Source: Solea solea (Eukaryota; Chordata; Actinopteri; Pleuronectiformes; Soleidae). Taken from it: 64,000 bases of DNA. Location: positions 19,525,172 through 19,589,171 of the forward strand of contig NC_081153.1 in assembly GCF_958295425.1 (NCBI RefSeq), in the 5' to 3' direction. The notes under the pieces are model-generated. The model worked only from the letters and a program-made list of their open reading frames with translations, made no database searches and was not told where the DNA came from. Positions 13,201 through 27,300 of the stretch are shown one piece after another (the stretch's first letter is position 1; each line of letters starts with the position of its first letter). The translations under genes were made by a program, and so were the position numbers.

Positions 13201-15286
13201 GTATGCATAGTTGTTATTACTTTATAAAGAACAGGCTTCATGAAGCTAGAAACATAGCCCTCTCTTCAAATATTGCTCAGCCTCGGCTGTTGAATTATTT
13301 ATCAAGAGCCTTAAAAGGCACTCCAACCATGTGGAGCCCAGGAAACAAGCATGCTGCACTCCAAAACCTTCGCAGACAGATGACCTTTAAGAGTGGAATT
13401 GATAAGATCTCAGGTTAAAGGTTGAAGCGCCCCCTCAATTTTCCTTCCTTTTCAACAGAACTGTACGGGAACACAGCAGGTTGTGCTTCAGGGCAGCTCA
13501 CCTTGTTCAATCTGTGCCGTCATTGGTCTTGAAGTACTTCATATTTATTTAATTGATTTTTGTAAATTCTTGTTCCTTTTACATTTTGCACAGCTTGACC
13601 TTGTTCTGCCAGGTAGACATTAACAGAATAAAGCAACACATTCGCTTTTAGGACATATGTAGACTAAGGGTATTTGCAACTCAGTTGGGGGGAGGGAGCT
13701 TTTCACACTGAACAAATGGTCTGCAACACAGACTTTCACTCTACTGTACCTCAATCTGTCCACTCTTTTCTTCAGTTGCATCACTTGCGTCCCTGCAGCA
13801 TACAGTGAATCCAGCATCTCCTGTTGTGTGTGTTTTATACATTTCTGTCTATTGCGACGATACATTTTGAGAACCTTTTGGCATGTCAACAACTTCCTAC
13901 AGTTGGTTGACAGCTAAGACTGTGTTAAAGGTTTAGGTAAGGGAATGTGTGTGTGTGTGTGTGTGAGAGAGAAATCAAAATGCTCATACAGTTTTCTCTA
14001 CATTCTCGTCTTCCTAGTCATTGGAGTTGACCTTGGAGGATATTTTCTTTTTCGTTCTGTACTGAGTTGTCTTTGTTCACCTTTTTATGTGTTACTATAA
14101 GACTGAGAATAGAAACCGTAATCACCAACACAAGGATGAATGTGAAAATTGAAACGTGGGAAGGAAATTTCAGATGGAGAAGAAGTCAATATATCCAGAT
14201 AACGGGCTTAATGAAAATGGAAGTAATCAGCTCCTTCCAGTAACCCTGGTTCCTCTTGACATTTAATAGGTTGGTTGGGCTTGTAAAAAAAATTTCTATG
14301 GAACATCAGCAGATAAGAGCAATTCAGTGCAAACAGTATTAAAACGGCCTCATGTTTCCAAATCAACGCAGGTTGAGTTATAAACTAATACCACAGAAAT
14401 AATAAAGATGTTTGTAGATTCTGTTTTGTTTTACATAAACAGTAGAAGTGGCCACTAAGTGATAATGTAATAGTTAAGTATAAATAGTTTTTTTTTCATG
14501 CTTCTGGGGTAGAGAATACAGTTTTAATTAAAAAACAAAAAAAAAATCCTATCATTCTTATAAGGTTTATAAAATGATGTTCTATTTAGAATTGCCTCCC
14601 ATGACTCTTGACTGCTGTGATGGAATATGAAGTTAAGGCAATTATACTCTTGACTGTTGTAAAATTTTACACCTGCACAGTTAACCTGCAGTAGAACAGG
14701 TGTTAAATCATGATGGCAACGTATTTCAAATTTAATGTGAGCGCAGATTTATTATTGGAGATTGTGTCGGCGCAAAAGTGAGCCAGCAAACATGCTGGGG
14801 CTTATTTATTTAACATAAACACGCAAGTGTTGTACTGAAATGTTTTATCTTTTTTTTATCTTAACTGTAAGTGACAAGACTTCTCTTCAGTTGTTATGCT
14901 ACATAGTCAACACTGTCATCAGCCGTTACCCATGTCTCACCATACATCACATGACTGCTTTCATTTGTTTATGCCTCGCTAAAGCGGCTCTGTGACTTCT
15001 AATTGAACCTGCTGCTTAGTTTACTTTGGTTAAGGATTATATATATATATATATGGTTGATTCTGTAGCGCCATGCCGCTGGCTTTATTCATTAAAGATT
15101 ACTGATATGCTGCAGTGCTGTTGGAGCCAGAAGGGAATTTGAAAATAATCCACATCTAGAATTGCCCCACTGTAGCTGTAAGGCCATGTATCATTCACGA
15201 TGTCCACAAAGTGTACCATGAAGACAAATAAAGCTCTTTTATATATTTATATATATATTTATATATATTTTTATATTTTTATATAT

Positions 15287-15317
<31 letters not shown>

Positions 15318-18300
15318 CACATATAATTTTTGATTTATAAATCCCTTGGAGCTCAGACCAGCAGAAAACCTGCAGGAATCACATATTTATGCAGATTGTT
15401 AGGATTTTTGGCCAAGTGGGAGGCACCCGCTCTCCTATTGTTCCCCGGGCACAGACGAGCGCTGCCCACTGCTCCTGTGCCCGCCGTGTGTGTTCAACAC
15501 TGGTGTGTAATAAGGATGGGTTAGATGCAGAGGTCACATTTACTATTACTAATTGGTAGTGTGTGCAAAAATAAATGAATAAAATAAAAAACAGTATGCA
15601 GATAGCAGATATGTGTATCGTAGTGTAGCGTATATGAATAATCCATGCTGCATGTCGGCGTTCAAGCGAATACAGATTAATGCTCTACTCTCTCCAGCAG
15701 ATGCAATGACATGTTTTTCTGTCATTGACATTAAATGAGGTGTGATGATGAATAAAAAAAAAGGTTAATATTGCTTTAATAAACGGATAGTTAGACGTGA
15801 GATTATGTATTTCTTTTTTCATTTTAAGTCTATGCAGAGCTTCATGTGGCTTTTGTTTTTCCATCTCTAATGTAAATGTATCATTTTATTGTGTGTCGTG
15901 TCCCTTTTCATTGTTACTATATTTTATAATTTACGGCTTATTACTGCTCTATCTTTTTATATCAGTTTCCATAGGTCTGCCTTGTTTAAATGCAGCTTAT
16001 CTTCTGTTTAAAGTAGCAGTCGCTTCTCATTTGTTTTATTTGCTGAGTGGCAGCAGAGCTCCATGTATGGCTGATCAGCAGTAAAGTGGTTTTCTAACTG
16101 TTCTGATCCAAGGCGGTTGGGCAAACAGAAAAAAGTGGGGTTTTTTTTTACCTGCAATGTAAAGACATTCTATGCAGTGGCTTCCTTCCACGTAGGAGAG
16201 GTTATGCAGATGTCATGAAATGCCTTACCGCTATTTGGCACAGCATAACCAGCTTTTATCTGTCCAAGGATTCTGCGCTCCCACTTTATGTCACTTTGTC
16301 ACACAGATGTGTGTCTACCTGAGGTTTCAAGGTTGTATGAGTCGCATGACTTGAGTGGGTTTTGGGACCGCTCTTTTGAACCCACTCACTCTCACTTATG
16401 GCTGCCACCTACAGATTATTTTCATAGTCAATGAATCTGCTTAGCTTTATTGTCCAGAAACTTCTATGAGGAGGTTCTCAAATGTCTTGTTTTGTCCACA
16501 AACCAAAATTATTCAGTTTTCAAAGTTGATCTTGGGTTACATGGAGCAAAGAAATCACACTAAAGACCAGAAAAACACAGTTGGCAATTTATTTAGTAAT
16601 TGATCTATCAATTCATTATGGCAGAGGCCTGGAGTATCTACCAGTTTAAACTACTAACCCTGATGCATTTACCACCTACAGCCATTTCAAGCTATTTCAT
16701 AGATATAATTCCCCAACTGTGTAACCAATATGCTTTTCCCATAGAGAATAAATAAGCAGCCCACGACATGACTCAGCTAAAATGCTGATGCAAATTTTTT
16801 TACAGTCTGCATAGTGAAGCATGCGATACATTAGATTTTTTTTGATTTTTTTTTATTGTATTTTGATTTTAACATTTTTGTTTCTTGGTTATCTGATCCA
16901 GTAATGTTGACCAGTATCGGACTGATGCTAGCATAGCATTTACTGACTCATCCCAAGTATCAATAAAATACAGAGGCTCCCTGGTACTGCGCAAAGTGGA
17001 ATTAGTGGTATAGTTTATTTTCTTGAACATACACTAGCTATGCTAACAAAATGTCTTTGTTTCAACAGGATTTTTTGGGAAACTGGAAATTACAATTCCA
17101 TTGTTTACATGGATACAAAATAAAAACAATTGTGTGCGTAGACATGCATGAAGCATTCTGTTGGAATGGACTGAAGAATGACGATCAGCTTATACTAGCA
17201 CTCTCATTTGAAATCAAATTTGTTACTGATGGGCTGTATCAGATCAGAATGTTCAGATTGGCCTGTATAAATGACATATTTTCCATTCTGAATAAGGAAC
17301 TAAGAAAATACAATAGATTCCATGTCCACGGCATTTTGATCTCAAAATACTTAGCCCTGCATGTTTCTCAACTGTAGCCTGTGGAGAAATGTCTAAGTTG
17401 TAACTGGACACAAACGTACACAGAGTTTCATCTCCAGAAAAAGACAAAAAACAAATTTTCCACCTTAGTAAGTTCCCTCAACACTATTTTCTCTATCCAG
17501 GGAACAGAGCTGCCCAAGAAGGTTGTGATTGCTCTAAAGAGATACAAACAAGTACAAACTTCTTCTTTTTTTCCTCCTTCTTACAGCAGAATAACAATGT
17601 TTGCAGCCAGACTGTTCTCCAGCATTAATTTGGTGTTATAGAGACGGGTCTGGCTATGCAAGACTAGTGTTTGTAAGACTTTGGCTTGATATGTGCAGAC
17701 AGCTCTAAGTTAGTGTTTGCTACACAGGAGGGACAAACGGAACAGAGTAGCATCCTCACGCAGTCGACACCCACTGCCTCACTGCTCATAGCTTCAGATG
17801 TATATTAAAAAAAACAAGCTTAGATTAGATCAGCTTGCAGTGTTCGTTCGGTGTACAGTTGTAGATACGGTCTCACTACAACCATAATAACACAGCTAGA
17901 GTAGTTCACTAACATCACATTTAATTATCCACTGTAATTATTCACTGTTCAGTTGATGGGGACTGTCGTGACTCACAGCACCTAATATTGCAGCTTTCAT
18001 TTTATTTCATTAAATTTCATTTAAACGTGCATAGTTGTTGGTGTTCACACTGAAAACACTTCTACGTTATGCAGCCCTGACCTGGACCCCTTCATATTGG
18101 CTGGATTTATTTAGCAAGGTTATTTATTGTCACAAAAGAAACTATAAAAACCTTATCGGTACAGTAGGTACTGTAAAATGTTGACAAAAGAGACTGTCGC
18201 CTTATCATCAAAGTCTAAAACACATCTAATAAATTTGTTCTACGTCCATTTGAGGTGTTTTTATCCATTGCCTCACTTCCCAAAAGGAAAAGATTAAAGG

Positions 18301-21300
18301 GCTCGGAAGGGTCTTTTTAAATGGACTTAAAAAGACTTTCAATGTTAGATTATGTGTAAAAATATGATCCGATACCGATATTATTCCAATACAGTCATTT
18401 ATGAACTTTAAAGCTGCTAACAACACAAGGCAGTGGCCTCTGGCGTGAGCATGCAGGAATCAGGACATTCGCCCAGTCACTTGCTGCAGATCTTTTGGCT
18501 TTTCTTCTGCTGCATTCTCAGCAGCAGATGATACTCGGGGAGCTGGCAGGAGAATTTCGGCAGAATCTTTGAAGCAACTTCTGTGAAAGTTTGCCTTCCG
18601 TGCATATCTGAACGCAGCTTTAGGCTGTTGTCTGTTGGCATCAGTAAAACCAGCTAGTTCTTTGTGATATATCAGTAATTAACCTTGACCTGTGTGTGTG
18701 TGTGTGTCAAATATACCACATTGAATTTGGGTGAATTGGGTCACGAAAGTCCTTGAAAAGTCCTTGAATCCGATATGGGAACCCTGATCCAAAATCATTT
18801 TCAATTCCGCAGGAGCTTCTGAAATTCTCCCGTTTAACATTTCAGGGCTCATCCAAAAATCTGTCTCCGTAATTATTTATCTCACTCACGGAAATGTGCA
18901 CGCGGGTGTGTTAAGGACATCTGTTTGTGTCTACGTTGTTGTAATGGCCTCTTGTCATCTTGTGTGTTGAAGACAATACATCTCGGGGTGAGGCAGGTGT
19001 TTCCTGTGGCAGTCATCACTGCCTCTCAAGGGTGATGTGTCATCAGCGGAGCGGTGCTGCCGAGAAAAAAAAATCCCACCTTCTACCACTCGCATCCCTC
19101 GTTCAGATTGGCAAGGGCCCTGAAAAACAATCATCCTGGCCATGCACCAGTGCTTCCCATTATCAGACCCATTTACCCACATTTGTCTTTGTGTTTTCCT
19201 TTCCTCCCCTCTCTGTCTTTCTTCCATCTCATTTCTCTCTAATTGTCTTTGTCTTCCTGTGTCCCTGCCATTGTTTTGCACTTGCTGCGCTTTCCACCCC
19301 TTCTTCTCCTTCTTCTCCTTCTTCTTTTTCTTCCATGGTTTCTCTTCATGCATCTCATTAGTGCTTGTTCCTTTCTCTCACTCTGTACCTGGTATTCTCA
19401 CATCCATCCTCCTCTCCACATGGCAAAAACCGCTTAGTCCTTCTCTCAAGTCTCGGCCCAATCTTCATTACCCAACTCCTTAATTTTATCCACTAATAAC
19501 CCATTCAACTCCAGCCGCTTAATCTCTGTTTATCCCCCTCTGCCCCAACACACGCACACCCTCCCATAATCTATAATTGAATCCTCCCAAACCCAGGAGA
19601 GCTGCTCTTTTTAACACCATAGCTCTTTGCAACATTAACACACAGAGAACCGCACAGAGTTGCCCTGCTGCAGCCTGCCCCCTTTTGCTCCAACCCCATG
19701 CACCAATGCCTACATTGTTGTAACAGTAATTCCAGTCTTTCTCTCAGCTCACATTCAATTAGCTGGACCGGTATCACAGTGTGACTTTTGTGTCTTCACA
19801 AAAGCAGCGGTGGCTGTGAGGGCAGCTGCCACAGGGAGCCGAGGCACCAGTTGAACATGAGTTTGTGCTCGCGTTTGAATGGGTGACACAAGGCTGTGTG
19901 TGTGTGTGTGTATATGTGCAGCCTGTGGACCCAGTGTGAGTGTGGAGAACACGGCAGTTCTAACTGTAACTGTTGTCTCTTCCTATTCTGTCACCGTGCT
20001 GGTTTCCACTCATGGGGAAAGTGTTCTGGTGACCGCAATTATGGCAACTTCTGCTTAGTTTTTTGGAGAAAACTAATTTAGGCGAATTAAAGAGAGTGGC
20101 AGCGGATATTTTTGTTTTGTGGGCAGCCGTATGCTGTCCTTTTTGAATTTGGCTGAACAATATCGTTTTGCAGTTGGACAATATTCATTTGCCCAGCACA
20201 CACGGATCAATCTATTGTTGAATTTTGCTCAACCACCAGTTGAGCAGATACTACTCTGTATTCAAAATGAACACAAAACATAAAACACCTCAGACTAGTG
20301 TTGTAGTCCTTGAGATCAGTCTTGAAGGTCTCGGCCTCGCCTCGGAATCGACTGCATTTTTACTCGGTCTCGGACAAAGCGGACTCTGGATTTTATTTTA
20401 AGACCGGTCAAGGCCACAACTGGTGGGATATCAATAAATTGCCTGTGCATTTTTTGATTAACTTGTTAATATCATTACTGTGATTTTGTAAATCACATAA
20501 ATTCGTAAATCTTATTGCTTCGGGTACAACCAATCTAACTTGACTCATTTATCATTTTTGTCACTGGTAACAGCTGTGAAACCCTCCCGCCCCCTTTCAC
20601 ACGCCCCCCCCACAAAAGTGCATGTGAGTGACAGGAGAAGATGTCAGCCAACTCATCTATAATAAAATGTGGTTACCTGAACCACAAAGACTTTTTGTGC
20701 ATAAATACCTCCAAAAGAAAACACAGTGCAACGTGTAAATTCTGCAAATCGGCGCTAACGGTCTTGGTCTTGTCTTGGTCTCGATATACTGTTGTCTTGG
20801 TCTCGACTTGGTCTCGGTTTAGGTGGTCTTGACTACATCACTACCTCAGACTATATCCTTCATATCTATTAGGTTGAGTCAACACTTTTATGATAGAACT
20901 GATGCACGACACTGCATCTGTTTAACTCTGTATTTTAAACACATGTAGGTCCGACAGAATGAATAAAAATAAGATATAATATGAATTTATCTTGTGATAA
21001 CGCTGCAAACTACATTAGCAGGTGTTCTTATTATACAGTGATCTGCCAGAAACTATAAACTTAACACACAAGTGTTAATTCCTGAACATAAACAGTTATT
21101 GAAGGACAGATGCAACACATTATACTTATACTAGTATACTGAACTACACTATTGGAACATAAATATGTTAAGCTAGCTCAATAGACCATGTCAGTTTGAG
21201 TTAAATAAAATTAGACCACAAGAAGAACACAATAACAGTTGCTTAATTGATCAGCATTCAGGTTCTTGGTCTTGTAAAATCAATTTGTGTTTAGTTCTGT

Positions 21301-24300
21301 TTGACTCGCCCTAACAGACGCTGTTGTTGGGTTAACGTAATCCTTTTCTATTCCGTCAGTTGTAAAGCTGTTTGCCGAGCTGACAAATCTCACAGTCAAC
21401 ACACAACTCGACAAAGGAAGAGAAATACGTTTAGTCATGCAATCAGACATATGCAAAAGTAATTCTGCACACTGGACTCAAGGAACCATCGACTTGACTG
21501 AATAATTGGAAGCACTGTGGACTGTGGACTGACAAACAGACACACTCTCCCTGGTTGGGATTAAAATCAACAATAACGACGGTACATGTAATATTAACAT
21601 CACCCTGCGTGCCCTCAAGAAGTAAATCTCATGTGAGTGGGACCTCAGTGCTCGTATGTAAACCCAAACAGAGGAACACAATCCTCACACCCTGTCATTT
21701 TGCTCTTTCGCTAACGGAACACAACAGATCGACTTGTAAGGGCAAGCATTTTCTTTGACTGCACATTTTCTTGCATGACAGAATGGTAATTGGGTCACTA
21801 CAGACCTACTTACTGTGACTTACCTCGGCACACAGGAACAGCACTGTTTGCACCATTTTTGTCTTCAGGTATTTCTGCTTGCCTCTACAGTACGAAGCCG
21901 TGTGTGTGCTGATTGATTGGTGGCTGATTCAGGTTCCGCCTGTGCTGGATATTTGGAACGAGGCGAGACCACCGCGGTCCAGCGATCATTAATTGCCACT
22001 CATTGGGAATTCTCATGCATTGTTGGATGTGATGGAGTCTCTCGACAACAGCAGAGCATTAAAAGAACTCGTGACCCCCCTCTGTGGAGCACGCGGCCTG
22101 TGTCCTCTGCCCAGATTTTAGTTTCTCTTGTTTCGCTGTAATTGAGGGAAAAGAGCGTTTCATTATCACAGAGATTGTCTATAGTTTCACGTGTCCTTGA
22201 AACACAGACCTGTGTGTCTACATGTCTTATGCGATGCCTCGGCATATACTGTATCTGCTGTGATTCTTCATCACTGTTTACTCTTTCTTTCTCTGTTGCA
22301 GGTGAAGTCGGTGAAGACGGGCTCAGTATTCTGGGCTATTGGCTGTTGTCTGTCCTATTTCTACATGGTAAGAATAACAATCCCACTGGGTGCCTTCACC
22401 ATCTCTATATTTAATAATTCTCTATTCCATTTTTTTAAAATTACTATGCTTTTAAACGTGTTTGAAGTAATTTTATGTTTCTTTGTTTTTCTGTTTCACT
22501 GATGCACAACCAGTTGCTCTTTCAGGACAAATAATAGAATTGACTGAATTATACATTAATGCTTCTGATAGAGTGAGTTGATCTTAGTGATTAGTGACGT
22601 CTCATAAATGATTAGGCTAACTTTTGTCCATTTGCAGCCTTAGTATTGGAGCTGCAGCTAACGATTCTTTTCCTTATCGACTAAACTGTCGATTATTTTC
22701 ACGATTAATCGAGTAATCGTTTGCTCGATAAAATGTCAGAAAATGTCGATCAGTGTTTGTCAAACCTGGAAATGATAATTGACCGAATAATCGATTAATA
22801 ATCGTTAAATGGAGTAATTGTTTCAGCTCTACATAGTATGAGTATTTCATGAACAAACTCCTTTCACATTACCTGTAATTGATTTGACATAAACAGTCAT
22901 TCGTCACAGTAACAAGGGATCCTGTTAAAATGAAAAATGTACGACCGATGTAAGTATTGTGTATTTTGGCACTGCATAAAGAAAATGGATAGTACTCTCG
23001 TCTGTGCTCTGGTTGGACACACTGGCACAAGCCTTTTCTGGGGCAGTGAGCGAAAACGCTGCATTCACTTACCTGCAGCGGCTGATGCCTTTTCATGTTT
23101 GACATCCTCCCCATTGTGCAATCATTTTCTTGCGTTTCAAAAGTGCCAGCTCTGCTCTTCAGACTAAACCTGTGTTGTGACAAATACTGACCAAAGCACG
23201 AGGAAACCAAATCTTGCCTGTGGGCGTTTGGTGAAACTGATAGCAATATTTTCTCAACTAATCCCTTTCTTGACGTGTATAGGGAGCTACTGTAGATGCA
23301 GTTCAGAACCTGTTCCTGATGTCAGAGTGAGTGTCCTCTGTCACGCTTGGGCATGTCAATGCATGGGGGCACCTTAGCCAGCAGTTAGTCAATTATTTAT
23401 AAATTCAGGCACAGGCCCATTGAGGGTTTGATGAGAGAGATTAGATAAAAAAGATGATCCAGGCACATTGCCTCGGCGACAGATTGTTTGTCTGTGTGTG
23501 TGTGTGTGTGTGGGAGTGCCTGTGATATCCAGCTTCATGACCATTCCGGGCTAAATCTCTATGGCCACCGGTGAGATAGATGTCAAATGAAACAGATTGC
23601 CGAAAATCTAGCATCATCGATCACGCTGGGCACCAGCATCCGAAGGCGGAATAAAGGATTGCACAGACAAGAACAGGGGAGACGGGGGGGAGTTGCGAAA
23701 AGATGAATAGCACAGGAGACAAAAACAGAGAGTGAAGGCGAAGGGGACGGCGAGAGGTGTGGACAGATACGAGGGAGAGGGATGACGGGGACAGAGAGAT
23801 GGAGACAAATATAGAATGATAAGACAGAAGTGAGAATATATAGTAACATGCTGCTTCCTCACTGTCCTCGTCGGAAGCAACGGGAACATGAATCTCCTTG
23901 TTTCTTTCTCCTATTACTACTTTATCTCTTTTGCACCTTCTCCCCCTCCTCAGTCTGTTCTGTTTTTAAAGCAGATCCGCTGTTGCTGACGAGTCCTCGC
24001 ACAGGGACAAAAGAAAAAAGTGCTGCACACACTCATTGACCCACCCTGCTTTTAGACCACCTCATCACTTTATGCTGTCAATTTAAGCAGGATATAGCCA
24101 AGGCTACACCCCCCCATCCCGCCCCCATGGGATTTAATTTGAATGCCTCATAAGGCAGATATGGAGACGGGGAAGGGAGAGTGACCTCCTACCTGGATAT
24201 TGGCATGATTAGAGAAGAGAGGGCAAAGGAGGACAAGATTAAGTAGAGGATCAGAACAGTCTTACCCTCTGAGAGATGGGAGCCACAGGAACCAGTGGGG

Positions 24301-27300
24301 CAGCTGTGCAATATCCTCCTTTGCATCCCTAGAGAGTGTGAGGTGGGAAAAAAAAGAGAAGATGGAGCAGAAGCAGAAGCGAGTACATTTTGTACAAGTG
24401 TTAACGATCTCTGACGGTCAAGGTTTTCTTCTCTATTTTTCACAAGGTTAACACAGATTATCATTCCAATCGGGGAGATTACAGCTGATATTTTGTCAGC
24501 CAATGTTTGCTGTAAAAACCTAAATCTTTGAAAAACAATAAAACGACTCCATCGCAAAACGTCTGCAATACAAAGTCTTGCGCTTTCTAGTTGTTTTTTT
24601 TACTATTTTTACTATTTTTACTATTTTATCCATGTAAAGCACTTAAAGAGTGCCAGAGACAACATCCTCCAGAATGATTGCACTCTGTAACTTTTCATTT
24701 TGCTGCATTAGTATTATCTACATGCACCTAATAAACTACTCTCTGAGCGTCAGTTTGTAATTATCAGTATGCACAGGCTGCATCGTGTCTGGCTGCAACT
24801 GAATTAGTTGCTTTCTCTCGTGGGAACGTTGCATGTGCATTTAAATGTCACTGCACATACGCTTGGTCGCCTTAAGATGTTCTTTAATTACAGCCACTAA
24901 ATAGCCACTGCACATTTAACAGTAGCTGTGCTCCAGCTCTCATTTTTTTGTTGGCTACATCAGAGCCAAAGGTTAAAAAAAAAAATGTCAGTATCTATAA
25001 AAAACCAGCGGGTTTTATCCAGACCAATTATCACTTTAACTGTAACAAAGCAGTTCTACTTCAAACCCCGTAGTTAGATACTCTCCACTTTTTCTCCAGC
25101 AACATCAGGAAGTTGGTTTTTGTGGTTTTTCTGTTATCCTCCCCCATGTAGCATCATTGTCTAGTTAAAACATCAGTTTGCCTCACACAGACGTTGTACC
25201 TGCTGTACTTTGTTTATGGCAGAATGTTAGCATGGTATCACTCTGATCTAAGATGTTAGAACACAGACTCCTGAGCTTGACGCCGTCCGTGCAGAGCTAT
25301 TAACGGGGCTTTTTCAGTTTGTACAGTCGTGTTTAATTATAAGTGATAACATTACAGCTCATAAGTGGAGAAGAATATTACCGATGTCAGAGAACGGCCA
25401 GTTGGGGACTGGCCTTTATCCAAATTTAGATGAGGATTGATCAGCATGTGACTGGTTTGCAGGCGTACACACCAACACTGACTGGCAGATACCCAGCAGT
25501 ATAATCTAGATTATACAGTTGTCACACAGGTGTGTGCTGCAGCCACAATATTTGTGTTGACCTTTGGTCTTCAAGTCTTTTCAATGAACTGGAAAGTCAC
25601 TATTGTTGTTGGAAGGTATGCATTTACATGAAGAAACACACACACACACACATGCCCAACACGTTCAGAAACAGAAGCAAATGCCCAATGAGAGGAAATG
25701 AAGAGGCAGGAAACATCTTCTCATTTGCGTATGCATATACGTAATACACACCCCGTGGCCCTGTTGCATGCTGCTCTCTCGTTACGTAGTTGTGGTCATC
25801 TGATAAGTCTGGGGTGAAATACAAAGAGCGATAACAGCAAAGGCTTTTCTCCCAGTGTTTTCTGATTCCTGCCCTGAGCCGTTGACTGATGACTGGCTGT
25901 TAGAGCCATCATTTCAAATGGAACTGGTTTGTGCACACACACGCACACAGACAGACTCCCACAACTTTGTTTTTTGTCATGGGCATTCGTCTTTGCATGG
26001 CCCTCTAATGGGAGCAGATGGCCAGTTTTTCCCACAATCATTTTTCCTCCAGCTGATTGTGTTCTCTGTCGACTTAAAGGACGAGGAGGTAAAGCTGCTA
26101 TCGGGGTGCTTTGCAGAGATGGAGACGTGGACAGTCACGCCATCCTTATCCACTGACATGACATTGAGCTCGGTTTACTTTTACTCTGCTGCTCTGTGTC
26201 CAAAAAGGAAAAACTAGACTCCAAAATAATATTTAAATAATTGTTTACATGACAAAAGTGTGTGGGTGACATTACTTCTCTGCCTTTATCATGCAACTGA
26301 GGAGAGTTTTGTTTGATGCCATGAGTTGATTACAGTTAGATTTTGCTGAAATGAAGTTTGGGGATTCTGGATTACAGTCTCCGTACAATCCTACTTTCAT
26401 TTTTTTGTTTGTTGTGTTAAGCCTCAATCACACAGTTTCAAGTGTTTTGTTTGTGACCAGAATGGCTCCATCCATAGTGAAGTGGTGCTAGCAGTTTGTG
26501 TTGTGTCATCATCGTAGGGGGGGGGTGTTATGCAGGCAGCCAAATTAATTCATTTCTCTCTAGATTCACAGACTTTTTGAGACTTTTATGAATAAAAAAA
26601 AAACCATATGAATAATTCTTAGCTACTTTCCATTGAAGAAAGTTGCCAGCGCATAGTACCAGGTGTTGACCTTGTCTTGTTTATTAGTTCTCAGCCAGTC
26701 GGCAACAGAAACTCAAACAGCCACTTGTGTTTCAAAATAAGGCTTAAATTGAAGTCGGTCTTTTGGATTCATTTAGTAATGAAGTAATTGTCCACATGCT
26801 ACCGACAGTCACCATCTGAGCGAACAGATGCAGGCGGCGGCCAGAACATAATTGTTCCTGAACACTCAGCAACAAACTTGTTTAGTGTTTCTTTCGCTCT
26901 AAACGTTGCATATTAATCTTTTTATCAGTCGGACACGATGTTTGCGAGTTTCTCCCTGTGAATATGTAATGAAAGCGCTCTTCACTGTACTCAGCAGGTG
27001 CAATGGGAGTCGTTTTGACAAGCTCTCACCGAGGATCAAACAGTTTGCACATACACAGTCATTTTTCATTTCCCCTGCTTTTGTTTATCTCTGTCTTTTT
27101 CGCTTTCCCATGACTTTCAATTCCTCTCTTTTCCTTTGCCGTGCTGTTTATATGTGAACTCTCTTGCTGTTTTGTACTTGTTCTCCTTGCACGATTAATT
27201 TCACTCCAGTTTCCCCTGTCTCTATTTGCCTTTTGCATTATCTTGCCAGTGATGTTTTTGAGGTCATTTTGTAGCCACTGCTGTGGTAATTAGTGGACTT

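Larger units (their letters stand above)
13025..22301 (+). other. STT3B intron 3
   Basis: 9.3-kb intron. Holds short TG repeats (13946-13965, 19894-19913), AT-rich tracts (15029-15054, 15241-15327), a MITE-like copy (16397-16635), repeat fragments near 18350 and 18700-18790, pyrimidine-rich low complexity (19170-19340) and a well-defined hAT-derived element (20296-20843). Open frames at 13137-13418 and 17051-17377 were not recognised. Confidence 0.9.

Noticed and set aside
17051..17377. 108-residue plus-strand open frame in STT3B intron 3
   Set aside because: Composition follows the AT-rich DNA, no family motif seen, and nothing fits the flanking exon phases.
18955..19361. Lys/Glu-rich minus-strand and Ser/Pro/Phe-rich plus-strand frames
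   Set aside because: Both arise from a pyrimidine-rich low-complexity stretch with CTT repeats.
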